From Peptococcaceae bacterium BRH_c4b (GTDB lineage Bacteria; Bacillota; Desulfotomaculia; Desulfotomaculales; Desulfocucumaceae): 64,000 nucleotides of DNA. Under the pieces are notes generated by a model. That model did no database searches and was not told the DNA's origin. It saw only the letters and a program-made list of their open reading frames with translations. Below, in pieces: positions 16,013 through 25,403 of the stretch (its first letter is position 1; each line of letters opens with the position of its first letter). Position numbers and translations under genes: made by a program. Location: assembly GCA_000961595.1 (NCBI GenBank), contig LADO01000021.1, positions 1 through 64,000 of the forward strand, read 5' to 3'.

Positions 16013-17737
16013 TTACGGTAATTTCATAATCTCTTTTGCGATCTCACGGAACAGCGGCGCTGCCGTCTTTCCCCCGCTTTCTCCGTCTCTTACCAGGACG
16101 GTAATAATATATTGCGGATTATGCAGGGGAACAAAGCCGGAAAACCAGGCGTTAACAGCAGTCATGTCATCACCCAGTTGAGCGGAGCCGGTTTTGCCGG
16201 CGCTGCCGAAGCCGGGAACGTATGCCTCCCGCCCAACCCCTTCGGAAGTAACCATACCCAGCAACTTCACCAGCCTATCCGCCGTCTCCCGGGATAAAAC
16301 CCTCTTTCCCTCCCCGGCAGGAAAAGTCTGTTTTTTCCCGCCTGCACCGGATATTTCACTTACCAGGCGGGGCTGCCTGTATATGCCTTCGTTGACAATG
16401 GTGTTCATCATGGCCGTTATCTGCACCGGACTGGCCAGCACCGGGCCCTGGCCGACGCTGCTGTTCACGAGGCTATACTTTTGGGCGATCAGGTTCAGGT
16501 TTTGCCTGTTATCCCGAAGAACCGGATAGCCGGTTATAGCCTGGTTATTGAGTCCCAGCCGTCCGGCGTAGGCAATTATTTTGGAAGCGCCGAGACTGAG
16601 CCCTACCCTGGCAAAGGTGGGGTTGCAGGACTCCGCAAAAGCCCGGGCAAAGGATATCTCACCGTGTCCCGGATGCCAGCAGGATATCAGTGTATCCTTC
16701 CGGCCGCCGCAAAAAAACATGGTATCCTCGGATACCATCCCCTCTTCCAGGGCAACGGCGGCCACCACCACCTTGAAAATTGAGCCTGGCTGAAAAAGTG
16801 CCGTACACTGATCCAGGAAAATTTCTTTTCCCGCATGCATATAGTCCTTAATTTTATCCGGGTCGGGATTATAGGAAGGGCGCCCGGCCATGGCCAGTAT
16901 ATCCCCGCTACGGGACATGACCACCACCGCACCTTTGACCGCCCGGCGGTCCATTATATCTTCCACCTTTGACTGTATTGCCCCGTCGATGGTGGTTACC
17001 ACGTTGCTGCGGGTAGGATCTGCCTCATCGGTATTCACCTCCAGCGGCAACCCCTGAAGCACATTGCCGGCAGCATCAATATACAGCCTTGCGCTGCTTA
17101 TTGGATAATCACTCTTTAATACTGGCTCAAAAAATTTTTCCAGACCCTGTCGTCCCACCCAGTCGCTTAACCCGTAACTCCTGCCGTTCCGTTCCGATAA
17201 TTCCTCTGCTTCAGCCATATCCCTAACCCGGCCCAGATGACCAACCACCTGAACGGCCAGAGGCCTGCTGCCGTATCGGAAATTAACAGGCGCTACCACT
17301 ACTCCCTTCCAGTTCCGGCTTTCTATGGCTGAAGCCTGTTCCGGCGTCAGGGGATAGGGCAACCGAACCGGTCCCGCCTCAAGTTGCTCTTTGATTTCCA
17401 AAGCATCAACTCCCATTACGGAGGCAATTCCGGAGGCAACCGCCCGCTTATCATCCACCAACTTGGGAAAAACCACCAGCCGGTTAGCACTAAAGGAGCC
17501 GGTCAGAGGACTGAGGTTTCTATCCAGTATTGCGCCCCTGCTGTAATCCTCCAGCACCACACTGCCGGTCTCCCTTGCCAATGCCCGGCGGCTGTATAAA
17601 TCCCCCTGCACTACCTGAATGTAGCCCAGACGGGCTGTGAGTATACAGAGAAAAAAGGCTAGCAGTGAAAAAGTCCACACCAGCCTCTTGGCAATGCGAG
17701 TATCCATAACAACACCCTGCCTTCCAGGATTAGCCAT
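16013..17737 (-). CDS. Class B penicillin-binding protein (transpeptidase)
   Basis: The 574-residue protein has one N-terminal membrane helix (about residues 17-38, LVWTFSLLAFFLCILTARLG), a PBP dimerisation domain (about 50-230) and a transpeptidase domain. The catalytic Ser is in QPGSIFKVV (about 317), with the second motif in ESCNPTF (SxN, about 369) and the third in AGKTGSAQ (about 515). It crosslinks peptidoglycan on the outer face of the membrane and is the target of beta-lactams. It is shorter than most PBP2/FtsI proteins and could belong to the spore-related SpoVD/PbpA group, but no C-terminal PASTA domain is present. The start may be the ATG at 17707. Confidence 0.9.
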   Translation of the reverse strand: MANPGRQGVVMDTRIAKRLVWTFSLLAFFLCILTARLGYIQVVQGDLYSRRALARETGSVVLEDYSRGAILDRNLSPLTGSFSANRLVVFPKLVDDKRAVASGIASVMGVDALEIKEQLEAGPVRLPYPLTPEQASAIESRNWKGVVVAPVNFRYGSRPLAVQVVGHLGRVRDMAEAEELSERNGRSYGLSDWVGRQGLEKFFEPVLKSDYPISSARLYIDAAGNVLQGLPLEVNTDEADPTRSNVVTTIDGAIQSKVEDIMDRRAVKGAVVVMSRSGDILAMAGRPSYNPDPDKIKDYMHAGKEIFLDQCTALFQPGSIFKVVVAAVALEEGMVSEDTMFFCGGRKDTLISCWHPGHGEISFARAFAESCNPTFARVGLSLGASKIIAYAGRLGLNNQAITGYPVLRDNRQNLNLIAQKYSLVNSSVGQGPVLASPVQITAMMNTIVNEGIYRQPRLVSEISGAGGKKQTFPAGEGKRVLSRETADRLVKLLGMVTSEGVGREAYVPGFGSAGKTGSAQLGDDMTAVNAWFSGFVPLHNPQYIITVLVRDGESGGKTAAPLFREIAKEIMKLP

Positions 17738-17766
17738 TTAATCATAGCTTGACCCGGAAAAAAGGG

Positions 17767-18993
17767 TTATATACTACCCCTGCGCCTCAACATGCTGTGC
17801 GGGGTCAAAGGAAAGGGCACCGGCAGCAATACTGTCTGGCAGGGGTGGGGGGCTGATTCAATGGGTGATCCTTCCCCGTCGAACATTTTCTCCACCCTGA
17901 AAGTTCCGCCCGGCTCTCCCGGCGGGGCCAGCACTTCCAGTGTTTCCCCCGCCCCGAAGCGGTTGCGCTGCTGTATTTCCGCCATGCCCGTGGTAGGGTT
18001 ATAGTCTGCAACAATACCCACGAAGGAGTACGGGCGCCGGTATATTTTTTCCAGATGACCCTGGCCGGCAGTGTCAGGGCCCCCGGAGATAAACCCGGTG
18101 GTGTAATCACGGTTGCTTACCTTACCCAGTTCCTCCAGCCAGGCAGGGTCTGTTTTGTAACCGGACGGGTTGTCCAGGTAACGATCAATGGCCTCCCGGT
18201 AAACTTTAACCACCGTGGCCACATAATGCACACCTTTCACCCGGCCCTCAATTTTAAAGCTGCTCACCCCCGCCCGGATCAGGCCGGGAATATGTTCTAA
18301 CAGGCAAAGATCCCGTGAACTGAGAATATAGGTACCCCGCCCGTCCTCCGCCACCGGGAAAAACTGTCCCGGGCGCTTTTCCTCCTGTAATGCATAACGC
18401 CAGCGGCAGGCCTGGGCGCAGTCACCAAGATTGGCGTCCCGGCCGGTCATATAATTGCTCAGGAGGCACCTGCCCGAGTAAGAAATGCACATGGCCCCGT
18501 GTACAAAAACCTCCAGTTCAAGGGTAACGGACTTTCTTATGGCGTCTATCTCCTCCAGGGAGAGTTCCCTGGCCAGTACCAGACGCCGGGCACCCAGCCT
18601 CTCCCACAGGGCGGCGGACTCCCGGTTGGTTACGTTGGCCTGGGTGCTGATATGCACCGGCAGGTCAGGTACCTCCCTCGACGCCACAGCAAATACCCCG
18701 GGGTCGGCTACGATTATGCCGTCAACCCCGGTTTCCCGCAGCAGACAAAGATACTCCGGCAATCCCTCCAGGTCCCGGTTATGGGCAAAAATATTTACCG
18801 TTACATACAGCCTGACCCCTCTGGTATGGGCAAAATCAACAGCCTCTGCTATTTCACCGATATCAAAATTTTCAGCACCCATGCGCAGGCCGAAACGCTT
18901 CCCACCCAGGTACACGGCATCGGCCCCGTATAAAACCGCCGCCCTGAGCTTCTCCATGTCACCGGCCGGCGCCAATAACTCTGGTTTTTGCAA
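17767..18993 (-). CDS. U32 peptidase-family protein (TrhP/YrrO-like tRNA hydroxylation)
   Basis: The protein begins MQKPELLAPAGDMEKLRAAV and contains the U32 signature ELEVFVHGAMCISYSGRCLL (about residue 165) with the following GDCAQACRW Cys pair that may ligate an Fe-S cluster. U32 members TrhP (YrrN/YrrO in Bacillus) help make 5-hydroxyuridine at the tRNA wobble position from prephenate. The neighbouring mltG, ruvX and alaS match the Bacillus yrrK-yrrO region, which supports that role over proteolysis. TTG at 18993 is chosen for its spacing from AGAAGG and its N-terminus; upstream ATG and GTG are too close to that site. Confidence 0.88.
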   Translation of the reverse strand: MQKPELLAPAGDMEKLRAAVLYGADAVYLGGKRFGLRMGAENFDIGEIAEAVDFAHTRGVRLYVTVNIFAHNRDLEGLPEYLCLLRETGVDGIIVADPGVFAVASREVPDLPVHISTQANVTNRESAALWERLGARRLVLARELSLEEIDAIRKSVTLELEVFVHGAMCISYSGRCLLSNYMTGRDANLGDCAQACRWRYALQEEKRPGQFFPVAEDGRGTYILSSRDLCLLEHIPGLIRAGVSSFKIEGRVKGVHYVATVVKVYREAIDRYLDNPSGYKTDPAWLEELGKVSNRDYTTGFISGGPDTAGQGHLEKIYRRPYSFVGIVADYNPTTGMAEIQQRNRFGAGETLEVLAPPGEPGGTFRVEKMFDGEGSPIESAPHPCQTVLLPVPFPLTPHSMLRRRGSI

Positions 18994-19192
18994 CAGCATC
19001 ACCTTCTTATGTTTCTCATACCCCTAGCCTTATAATATCACTCATGATTTTATTACAAGGAACACGAGTGTTAATATATTTACCAGTTCAAACCTTTTTA
19101 GTATTCTCCATCCTTATTCCTGCGCCCTATAAAAAAATACACCTCCCGTATCATTAACCAGGAGATGCTATTTATCTCAATAACTTAATAAC

Positions 19193-20248
19193 TTAGTTTC
19201 CCGGTACCATCGCCTTGTTGGCATTATGCTCGGCCAGGGTCCTGGCAAAAGCATGGGAGCCGTCAGGCTTGGCCACATAATACAGATAGTCAGTTGTTGT
19301 CGGATTGATTACCGCCTTTAGTGAGGCCTCCCCTGGAAATGCTATGGGCCCGGGAGGAAGGCCGTAATACCGGTAAGTATTGTACGGCGAATCCACCTCG
19401 AGATCCTTGTAGTATATTTTTTCCCTGTGTCCCCCCAGGGCATACAGTATAGTGGCATCAATCTGTAGCTTCATACCCTTGTGCAGGCGATTCATCATAA
19501 CCCCTGCAATGACAGGCCTCTCACTGTCCACCCGGGCTTCCCTTTCAACCATTGAGGCCAGTGTAACCGCTTCATGAAGGGTCATTCCCACGGACTGGAT
19601 TTTTTCCAGATAGTTTAATTTCACCAATTCGCCAGCAAAACGTTGCAACATCATGTTGATAATTTCTTCCTCTGTGGTCTTGCTGCCTATATGGTAGGTG
19701 TCGGGAAATAGATACCCCTCCAATTGGCGTTCATCCCCGGGCAGTTCCTTTAAAAAGGGGTAGTTGAACTTCCCACCAGTAACCAGACGAACGAATTTTT
19801 CACGTTCTACCAGTCCTTTGTCCGCTAGCATGTCTTCCAAGTGCCGCAGATCATAACCCTCGGGCACAGTAAAAGTGATGGTATCCGGAGGACCGGCCAC
19901 TAGGCTGGCGGCAATTTCCTCCAGAGGTTGCCCCGGGTTGAAGATGTATTTGCCCGGCTTAAGTTGTCCTGTAATACCGTGATAGCGGGCATACAGATTA
20001 AAAACCTCCGGTCCCCGGGCCAGTCCGGCCTCGTATAGCTTCTGGCTTACATAAGTCCCGGGAGCATTGGGAGGGATGACAAACACCACTTCCGAGTCTT
20101 TTTTGGAAGGGTCCACAGGAGTCAGCAGCGCGTCGAAATATAGTTTTCCTAACACAGCGGTGCCCGCCAGGAGCACTGTTAAGACGATCAAAGCCCTGAC
20201 ATATTTCCCCCTGCTGCCTGCGGGACCCTTGGTATATATATGTTTCAT
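19193..20248 (-). CDS. mltG: Endolytic murein transglycosylase MltG
   Basis: The 351-residue protein has an N-terminal membrane anchor (about residues 18-37), a LysM-like segment (YVSQKLYEAGLA ... LKPGKYIFNPGQ) and the YceG catalytic domain. The catalytic Glu is in LASMVEREAR (about 232), and YNTYRYYGLPPGPIAFPGE is the substrate-cleft motif. MltG cuts nascent glycan strands in the membrane and so sets their length. The gene follows Bacillus order near yrrK and yrzB. A TGTGGGG site precedes the ATG. Length is standard. Confidence 0.95.
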   Translation of the reverse strand: MKHIYTKGPAGSRGKYVRALIVLTVLLAGTAVLGKLYFDALLTPVDPSKKDSEVVFVIPPNAPGTYVSQKLYEAGLARGPEVFNLYARYHGITGQLKPGKYIFNPGQPLEEIAASLVAGPPDTITFTVPEGYDLRHLEDMLADKGLVEREKFVRLVTGGKFNYPFLKELPGDERQLEGYLFPDTYHIGSKTTEEEIINMMLQRFAGELVKLNYLEKIQSVGMTLHEAVTLASMVEREARVDSERPVIAGVMMNRLHKGMKLQIDATILYALGGHREKIYYKDLEVDSPYNTYRYYGLPPGPIAFPGEASLKAVINPTTTDYLYYVAKPDGSHAFARTLAEHNANKAMVPGN

Positions 20249-20377
20249 TTATTCCCCACACGAAATTTTTCGTTAATTATACCATTCTTTTTCTTTTTGT
20301 TACAAGATGACACTTGCACCGACGGGTAACGTCAAAAAACAAAAACCTCTTCGTCAGAAGAGGAGTAAAAAAATTCT

Positions 20378-21139
20378 TTATACATTTCTCTTTTCTTTCG
20401 GAACCCTTATTTCCACCTGGGTCTGAGCCTGGGCATTATCCATCAGGAATACGGGTTCGTTAAGTCTTTTAATAACCTCTTCCAGCACAAGGTTTACATG
20501 CACACCCTGAGTTGCCACCACCGGAATGATTGGTTTGTGCCTGTAAATTCTCTGCAGTAATTTGATGGTGGTGGAAGACACATCCCTTGGCGTCTCATCA
20601 ATTTTTGTAACAACAACAATATCCGCTTCATCCAGGAGAATACTGCCCTGTTCCATGATAATCTCGCTCTTGATACCCGCCGGTATAATACTTATCAATA
20701 TGTCTGCCAGCTTTCTGCATTCAGCTGATTTGTAACCGTCATTAATCCCCACCGCCTCGATCAGCACCACATCCGGCAGGGCCGAGGTATGCGGTATATC
20801 CCGCTGGGAAAGGTTGCCCAGTTCCAACACCGACCTTACCTTATTCAATTCCTCCAGCGCTCTCCTGGCGTGTTGAATCAGCCTGTTCTTTTCCTGGATC
20901 TGGTTTACGTGATTCCTTATAACCCGCTCAATATCAGCCACCACATCCTTGCCCGGCTCCGGCACAGCTATGGTCAGATAGGTTACGTCTATCCCCTTAT
21001 GCAGGTATGGTTTTTCGTCCTGTATGCCTGAGCCCACGGCCAGGGGCTGATATTCCTTGCCCTTGAGACCGCGGTACAATTCACCCACAATGGTTGATTT
21101 GCCGCTGTCATTCCGGCCGGCAATGACTATTCTTTTCAT
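20378..21139 (-). CDS. SIMIBI-class P-loop GTPase (HypB/UreG/CobW-like), role unknown
   Basis: The 253-residue protein opens MKRIVIAGRNDSGKST, a Walker A loop at residues 8-16. A Walker B-like strand (PDVVLIEAVGINDG) follows near 135 and a base-recognition motif VVVTKIDET near 186. These fit the HypB/UreG/CobW or MMAA-like G3E group that works in metal or cofactor delivery. There is no His-rich metal-storage stretch and no neighbouring hydrogenase, urease or mutase gene. The ATG at 21139 is chosen because AAAGGGGTG lies upstream. Its place between mltG and a VanW gene may point to a cell-envelope role, an inference only. Confidence 0.75.
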   Translation of the reverse strand: MKRIVIAGRNDSGKSTIVGELYRGLKGKEYQPLAVGSGIQDEKPYLHKGIDVTYLTIAVPEPGKDVVADIERVIRNHVNQIQEKNRLIQHARRALEELNKVRSVLELGNLSQRDIPHTSALPDVVLIEAVGINDGYKSAECRKLADILISIIPAGIKSEIIMEQGSILLDEADIVVVTKIDETPRDVSSTTIKLLQRIYRHKPIIPVVATQGVHVNLVLEEVIKRLNEPVFLMDNAQAQTQVEIRVPKEKRNV

Positions 21140-21223
21140 TAACGGCTTACACCCCTTTCCATCGATCAATTGAATATATTAAAAAAATATGTGGAAAATG
21201 AAAATATTAGAATAAAAGAGACA

Positions 21224-21252
21224 TAAAAAAAGAGAGCTATGGCTCTCTTTTA
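21224..21252 (-). terminator. Terminator after the VanW-family gene
   Basis: On the minus strand AAAGAGAGC / GCTCTCTTT with loop CATA is followed by a T-run. Confidence 0.9.
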
Positions 21253-21262
21253 AGGCAACATA

Positions 21263-22786
21263 TTACATTTCGCTCCCCGCCGTTCCCGGCGGAATAATTC
21301 CGCCGGGCGGTGTTGGTGTGCCGCTTTCGGCGGTGTCCCCGCCAGCCTGGCCGTTGCCAGCTTCGACGGGTTTCTCGCTGTTATCATCAGGGCCGGCGGC
21401 CGGGTGCTGTCCTCCTGGCGGCTGGACCGGCACCGGCACACTCCCATTACCTTTACCCATCAGAATTAATTCGTTTAAAGGATGATAAAGACTGGGCGGC
21501 AGGGACTCAACCCTGGTAACACCGTTTTCCAGCACTATTCTGTCAGCCGTTACCCGGGAACCCTTAACCCCCTTTCTTTTTACTTTCTGTGCTCCGCTGG
21601 GCAGGGTGGGATCGTCTTCATATACAACCTTGTAGTCAAATGTTTCCACGGTCCTGGTATTTATCGAAATATTTTTCTTATATGATGAATTGCCGTATAC
21701 TTTAACTGTTATATAGCTGCCGTGAACGTATGTCTTGATGTATATATGCCTGTCCGTGCTGTTTTTAAATACAAAATCTATATTATCGTAAGCCACGGTG
21801 GCATCCCTGCCCGCAGGCGCATATGCCACCGGCAGGGAGTGGTTCTTACGGGAGACCACATCCAGGCCTGATAGGAGCACGACGTTGTAAAGAGTGGTGC
21901 TCACCTGGCAAACCCCTCCCCCCAGTCCGTCCACCAACTCGTTGTTTACTATTACCTTGGCATTTTTGTATCCCGCCTCGGAGCTTCTGGGTCCCACGAC
22001 TTTATTGAAGGAAACCTCCGTGCCCGGAGGGACCAGCAAATCGTCCAGTGCGGAGGCGGCCACCCGGACATTAAAAGCGCGGTCAGTAACAGCGGCGTTG
22101 AACCTGGTAGTATAAGACGCCAGCAAGGTGTCCAGGCCGTACCCCTGCACCTCTTCAGTGGTTATTTCCGGCGGCACTTTTTTCATGGTAAGTTCCACCC
22201 TTGGGGTTACCCGGTAATCCTCCAACACCGACACCAGGCTTTTAAGGGCCTTATCTTGATCCACCAGAACGCCTTCACGGCCAGGGATAATTTCCACGGC
22301 ATTATTTTTTGTTATGCTGATACCGGCATTTTCGGGCCGGACTGTTAATTCCGCGGTCAATTCATCCAGTTTCCCGCTAAAAACCGTCCTGTCTACTTTG
22401 ATTACCGGAGGTATTTCAACACCCTCCTCTTGCACCTGTTTCCTGGTCCGCCAGTTTTCCAGCAGGGAACCTTCTTTCCCGACTTGGAGGGCATTATCCA
22501 TCATTTTTTCCCGATCCAGTGATGCTCCCAGGGACGCCGGCAACACTTGCCAGGCATTACCCTGGTATTCCAGGTAAACAGGAGTGGAAAGAAGTTCTTT
22601 TTCTGTGGCGATAAGTTTTTCCAGCCCCGCTTCCCTGTTCAGACCTGACAAATCCACACCCATGAATTTTACGCCCGTCAGTACTTTCTGTGCATGAGAA
22701 GCCTTGGTTGCGCCCATGAAGAGTAATAGGGCTGCTGCCAGAAGTACTCCGATCAGCCCGCCGGTTATGGCTATTTTGTACTTCAA
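21263..22786 (-). CDS. VanW-family cell-wall protein with G5 domain
   Basis: The 507-residue protein has an N-terminal membrane anchor (about residues 5-27), a PG_binding_4-like region (GVKFMGVDLSGLNREAGLEK onward), and the VanW domain with NAKVIVNNELVDGLGGGVCQ and TTLYNVVLLSGLDVVSRKNH. A G5-type domain follows (about 390-440) and a Pro/Gly-rich tail of about 65 residues. Such proteins are secreted and bind peptidoglycan; the founding VanW lies in glycopeptide-resistance clusters, but most members are not resistance genes. It starts with TTG at 22786, 8 nt after AGGAGGT. It sits in a run of cell-wall genes (mltG, PBP). Confidence 0.92.
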   Translation of the reverse strand: MKYKIAITGGLIGVLLAAALLLFMGATKASHAQKVLTGVKFMGVDLSGLNREAGLEKLIATEKELLSTPVYLEYQGNAWQVLPASLGASLDREKMMDNALQVGKEGSLLENWRTRKQVQEEGVEIPPVIKVDRTVFSGKLDELTAELTVRPENAGISITKNNAVEIIPGREGVLVDQDKALKSLVSVLEDYRVTPRVELTMKKVPPEITTEEVQGYGLDTLLASYTTRFNAAVTDRAFNVRVAASALDDLLVPPGTEVSFNKVVGPRSSEAGYKNAKVIVNNELVDGLGGGVCQVSTTLYNVVLLSGLDVVSRKNHSLPVAYAPAGRDATVAYDNIDFVFKNSTDRHIYIKTYVHGSYITVKVYGNSSYKKNISINTRTVETFDYKVVYEDDPTLPSGAQKVKRKGVKGSRVTADRIVLENGVTRVESLPPSLYHPLNELILMGKGNGSVPVPVQPPGGQHPAAGPDDNSEKPVEAGNGQAGGDTAESGTPTPPGGIIPPGTAGSEM

Positions 22787-22895
22787 GTTTTATTACCTCC
22801 TGTTACAAGAAGGACGCCCTGATTTTTACCTGTGTTCCGACAATATATAAGTTTTAATCTTTTATGGCAAAATAATCCACGCAATCCCGCACAGC

Positions 22896-22933
22896 AAAAA
22901 AACCGGCGGGGACGCTTCCCACGGGCCGGTTTT
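22896..22933 (-). terminator. Terminator after the DUF1292 gene
   Basis: On the minus strand AAAACCGGCC ... GCCGGTTTT with a GC-rich inner stem is followed by a run of T. Confidence 0.85.
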
Positions 22934-22960
22934 ATTCCGGTTATTGATTATTATATCCCA

Positions 22961-23320
22961 TTATTCTTCTTGCGCAATCATTTCTTCCCAGGCATCCGCC
23001 ACTTTTTCCCATTCCTCGTCGTCTTCTATGTCAACCAGCAACTCGTTGCCCTCGGCATCCTTTTCAAACCTCAATATTATGGCCTCATCCGAATCATCAT
23101 CCACCGGCAACAGGATGGCGTATTCCGTTCCTTCTATTTCAATAACATCAATTACTGTAAAATCCCGCTCCTCGCCGTTTTCATCCACCAGTGTCAAAAC
23201 CTCATCTTCGCCGCAATCGCACCCGCAATCATGATCGTGTCCGCACTGGTGCCCGTCCTGATGTTCATCACCCGCGCCATTTCCAGATTGATTTTTATTG
23301 TTATGATCCTTGTCAGACAA
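22961..23320 (-). CDS. DUF1292 protein (YrzB-type)
   Basis: The 119-residue acidic protein has a DUF1292 core (LTLVDENGEERDFTVIDVIE ... YAILLPVDD) and an N-terminal His/Cys-rich stretch, HQCGHDHDCGCDCG (residues 24-37), that could bind metal. The core is the YrzB family, found beside ruvX and ireB across Firmicutes, as here. Its function is unknown. The start is TTG with GAGGTG upstream. The metal-like His/Cys stretch is longer than usual for the family. Confidence 0.88.
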   Translation of the reverse strand: MSDKDHNNKNQSGNGAGDEHQDGHQCGHDHDCGCDCGEDEVLTLVDENGEERDFTVIDVIEIEGTEYAILLPVDDDSDEAIILRFEKDAEGNELLVDIEDDEEWEKVADAWEEMIAQEE

Positions 23321-23393
23321 TTCAACTCACCTCAATAATAAAAAATTCACCCTATTGTATACCAGGAAAAGACACTTGTCAAGGAAAAGGAAT

Positions 23394-23585
23394 ATAAGTG
23401 AGCCTTGGGTTCGGAAGGGGTTATTCCCCTACCGAACATACGTTGGGGACATTCCTCACCCCAAAGTCAGACTTTTATTAGAGGTGTGTCCCCTTTCCTT
23501 AAAAGCGAACTTAGTTCGAGCTTTACAGCCTGTTTATCCTCGACCTTCGAGGACGGGGTCTTACAGGCTGTTAGCGAGATAATAG
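23394..23585 (+). repeat. Multi-hairpin repeat, copy A (with nested REP insertion)
   Basis: This copy begins ATAAGTGAGCCTTGGGTTCG and ends CAGGCTGTTAGCGAGATAA. It holds hairpin 1 (GGTTCGG ... CCGAAC), hairpin 2 (AGCGAAC TTAG TTCGAGCT) and hairpin 3 (ACAGCCTGT ... ACAGGCTGT). Copies B (38903, inverted) and C (51846) share all three. Between hairpins 1 and 2 this copy contains an extra ~60 bp. Confidence 0.85.
23452..23505. repeat. GGGGACA...TGTCCCC element nested in repeat copy A
   Basis: TTGGGGACATTCCTC pairs with GAGGTGTGTCCCC. It is absent from the corresponding place in copies B and C, so it inserted after the host repeat spread. Confidence 0.7.
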
Positions 23586-23609
23586 TCCGTTATGCAAAGA
23601 AAATCAAAC

Positions 23610-24032
23610 CTATTTTTTATTTCCGGCGGCATCCAGGTAACCCTGCAGTATTATGGCAGCTGCCACCTTGTCGATAACCTTTTTTCGCTTCGCTCTGCTG
23701 GTGTCCGCCTCCAGGAGGGCTTTTTCCGCCGCCACCGTGCTCAGACGCTCATCCCAGAGATCCACCGGCAGTGATAACAAGAAACCTATTTTTTCGGCAA
23801 AGGCCTTTGATTTTTCGCCCCTCTCCCCCAGGGTGCCGTTCATGTTCCTGGGCAGCCCAACCACCACTCTCTCCACATCGTAGCTGGCAGCCAGTTCCTT
23901 GATCCTACTCATATCCCTGCCCTGGTTGCCGTCACGGCGGATTACCTCCACGCCCTGGGCAGTCCAGCCCAGGGGATCGCTTATGGCAATCCCTATTCTT
24001 TTATCCCCCAAATCGATACCCATAATCCGCAC
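23610..24032 (-). CDS. ruvX: RuvX/YqgF family RNase H-fold nuclease
   Basis: The 140-residue protein has the YqgF pattern: first Asp in [17 protein letters not shown], then [19 protein letters not shown], and the closing [13 protein letters not shown] and [16 protein letters not shown]. The RNase H-like fold is linked to pre-16S rRNA processing and to Holliday-junction resolution. GTG at 24032 gives the family N-terminus (VRIMGIDLG); longer frames overlap the neighbouring reductase gene. It lies between yrzB and ireB as in Bacillus, but with an aldo/keto reductase gene inserted between. Confidence 0.93.
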   Translation of the reverse strand: MRIMGIDLGDKRIGIAISDPLGWTAQGVEVIRRDGNQGRDMSRIKELAASYDVERVVVGLPRNMNGTLGERGEKSKAFAEKIGFLLSLPVDLWDERLSTVAAEKALLEADTSRAKRKKVIDKVAAAIILQGYLDAAGNKK

Positions 24033-24066
24033 CCAATCACCGCCGCTTAAGTTTATGATTATAAAA

Positions 24067-25014
24067 TTAAACAATTTTTATGCAAAATTCCGGGCAGGCA
24101 CTGCCGCAGTAGCCGCACAGGCGGCATAGGCCCTGCTCAATCTTCACCTTTCCGCCAACAATGCTCAGGGCCCCGGCGCCGCAGCGCTTTACGCATTCCC
24201 CGCAGCCCCGGCACCAGTCTTCAATATGCAGCTGGCGCCTCTGTGAGCTTACTATTTGTTCAATCTCCCGTGTAACCGTAAGTCCGCCAAATATAGCAAC
24301 ATTGTAATCCACCTCCGCAGCGGTCCTCATACCCACCGCCACGGAAGCCAGACCGGACAGGGAAAGCACAAAGGAGAAGGCCTCCCCGCTGTTTCCTATG
24401 AGATTTCCTCCCCCCAGGGCCTTCATGCCGTACAATCCCTTGCCCGCCCGCCAGGCTTCCTGAATGGCGCCAATCATATCCTCCACCGTGCCATCACAAA
24501 TACCTATACCGGAGATGTTAACCAGGGGATGTATGACGTCGAATTCCGGTACAGACGCAGCTGCCCTGACCCCCCGCACGGAATGGGTGGAGATGCCCAC
24601 AGCCCGCACCACACCCCGCCGTTTGGCCTCAAGTAAATATTCCACCGCCTCCCAGTGCCCCTGGATGGTAAGCTCCGACTCCTGCTCATGCAAAAGAAAA
24701 ATATCGATATAATCCCGCCCCAGCCCGGCCAAAGCAACGTCCAGGCTTTTTTTCATGCCTTCCCGGGTATAGGCGTAACATTTGGTGGTAATTATGGTTT
24801 CGTGCTCCCTGCCGCGAATGGCCTCCCTGATGTAAGGATAGGTCTGGTACAATTCCGCCGTGTCGATGAAATTAACCCCTGACTCCAGCGCCCGCCTAAT
24901 CACGGCGACTCCCTCCCCCACCGGAAGATTCGCCTGTAACGGTCCCACCGTAAGGGCGCCGAAACACAGTCGGGAAACCTTGATACCTGTTTTACCGAGA
25001 TAGTTATATTCCAA
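24067..25014 (-). CDS. Aldo/keto reductase with C-terminal 2[4Fe-4S] ferredoxin domain
   Basis: Residues 1-255 form an aldo/keto reductase barrel, with the catalytic-tetrad region [12 protein letters not shown], Lys in ITTKCYAYT and His in FLLHEQESE. Residues 266-315 hold two four-Cys motifs, [12 protein letters not shown] and [12 protein letters not shown], so the enzyme probably couples carbonyl reduction to Fe-S electron transfer. The substrate is unknown. It starts with TTG 7 nt after AGGTG. It breaks the usual ireB-ruvX adjacency and is preceded by two terminator-like hairpins, so it may have its own promoter. Confidence 0.88.
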   Translation of the reverse strand: MEYNYLGKTGIKVSRLCFGALTVGPLQANLPVGEGVAVIRRALESGVNFIDTAELYQTYPYIREAIRGREHETIITTKCYAYTREGMKKSLDVALAGLGRDYIDIFLLHEQESELTIQGHWEAVEYLLEAKRRGVVRAVGISTHSVRGVRAAASVPEFDVIHPLVNISGIGICDGTVEDMIGAIQEAWRAGKGLYGMKALGGGNLIGNSGEAFSFVLSLSGLASVAVGMRTAAEVDYNVAIFGGLTVTREIEQIVSSQRRQLHIEDWCRGCGECVKRCGAGALSIVGGKVKIEQGLCRLCGYCGSACPEFCIKIV

Positions 25015-25034
25015 AACGTTTCACCTTAATTTTA

Positions 25035-25060
25035 GGGAATTATCCACCTGGATAATTCCC
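25035..25060. promoter_or_regulatory. Perfect palindrome upstream of the aldo/keto reductase gene
   Basis: GGGAATTATCC / GGATAATTCCC with spacer ACCT forms an 11-bp perfect dyad 20 bp before the start codon. It could be an operator or part of a terminator; no long T-run follows. Confidence 0.5.
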
Positions 25061-25070
25061 AACCTCAATT

Positions 25071-25092
25071 AAAAAAGGGGCTGCCGCCCCTC
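25071..25092 (-). terminator. Rho-independent terminator between ireB and the reductase gene
   Basis: On the minus strand GGGGC GGCA GCCCC is followed by TTTTTT. Confidence 0.8.
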
Positions 25093-25119
25093 AGGACTAT
25101 CGGTCCTTCACCCCGATCT

Positions 25120-25147
25120 ATAAAAAACCCTGCCGGGTAGCAGGGTT
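25120..25147 (-). terminator. Rho-independent terminator overlapping the ireB stop codon
   Basis: On the minus strand AACCCTGC TACCCG GCAGGGTT is followed by TTTT. Its first bases are the stop codon of ireB. Confidence 0.85.
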
Positions 25148-25403
25148 ACTTTTCCAGGTAGTTTTTAACCAGTTCTTCCAGCAATTCGTCCCTTTCCAGC
25201 CGCCGGATAAGACTTCTGGCGTTACTGTGGCTGGTTATGTAGGCCGGGTCGCCGGACAACAGGTAGCCCACAATCTGGTTAATGGGGTTATATCCCTTTT
25301 GCTTCAGGGCGGTATACACCGTCAGCAGTATTTCCCTGGCCTGGTTTACTTCTTCTGCCTGCACCTTAAACATCACAGTTTCTTCAAATGGTTCTTTGAG
25401 CAC
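25146..25403 (-). CDS. IreB family protein (UPF0297, YrzL-type)
   Basis: The 85-residue protein contains [20 protein letters not shown] and [20 protein letters not shown], the core of the IreB/UPF0297 family. In Enterococcus IreB is a phosphorylation target of a PASTA kinase and affects cephalosporin tolerance. It starts with GTG after AAGGGGGGC. Position directly downstream of alaS is conserved across Firmicutes. Length is standard. Confidence 0.95.
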   Translation of the reverse strand: MLKEPFEETVMFKVQAEEVNQAREILLTVYTALKQKGYNPINQIVGYLLSGDPAYITSHSNARSLIRRLERDELLEELVKNYLEK

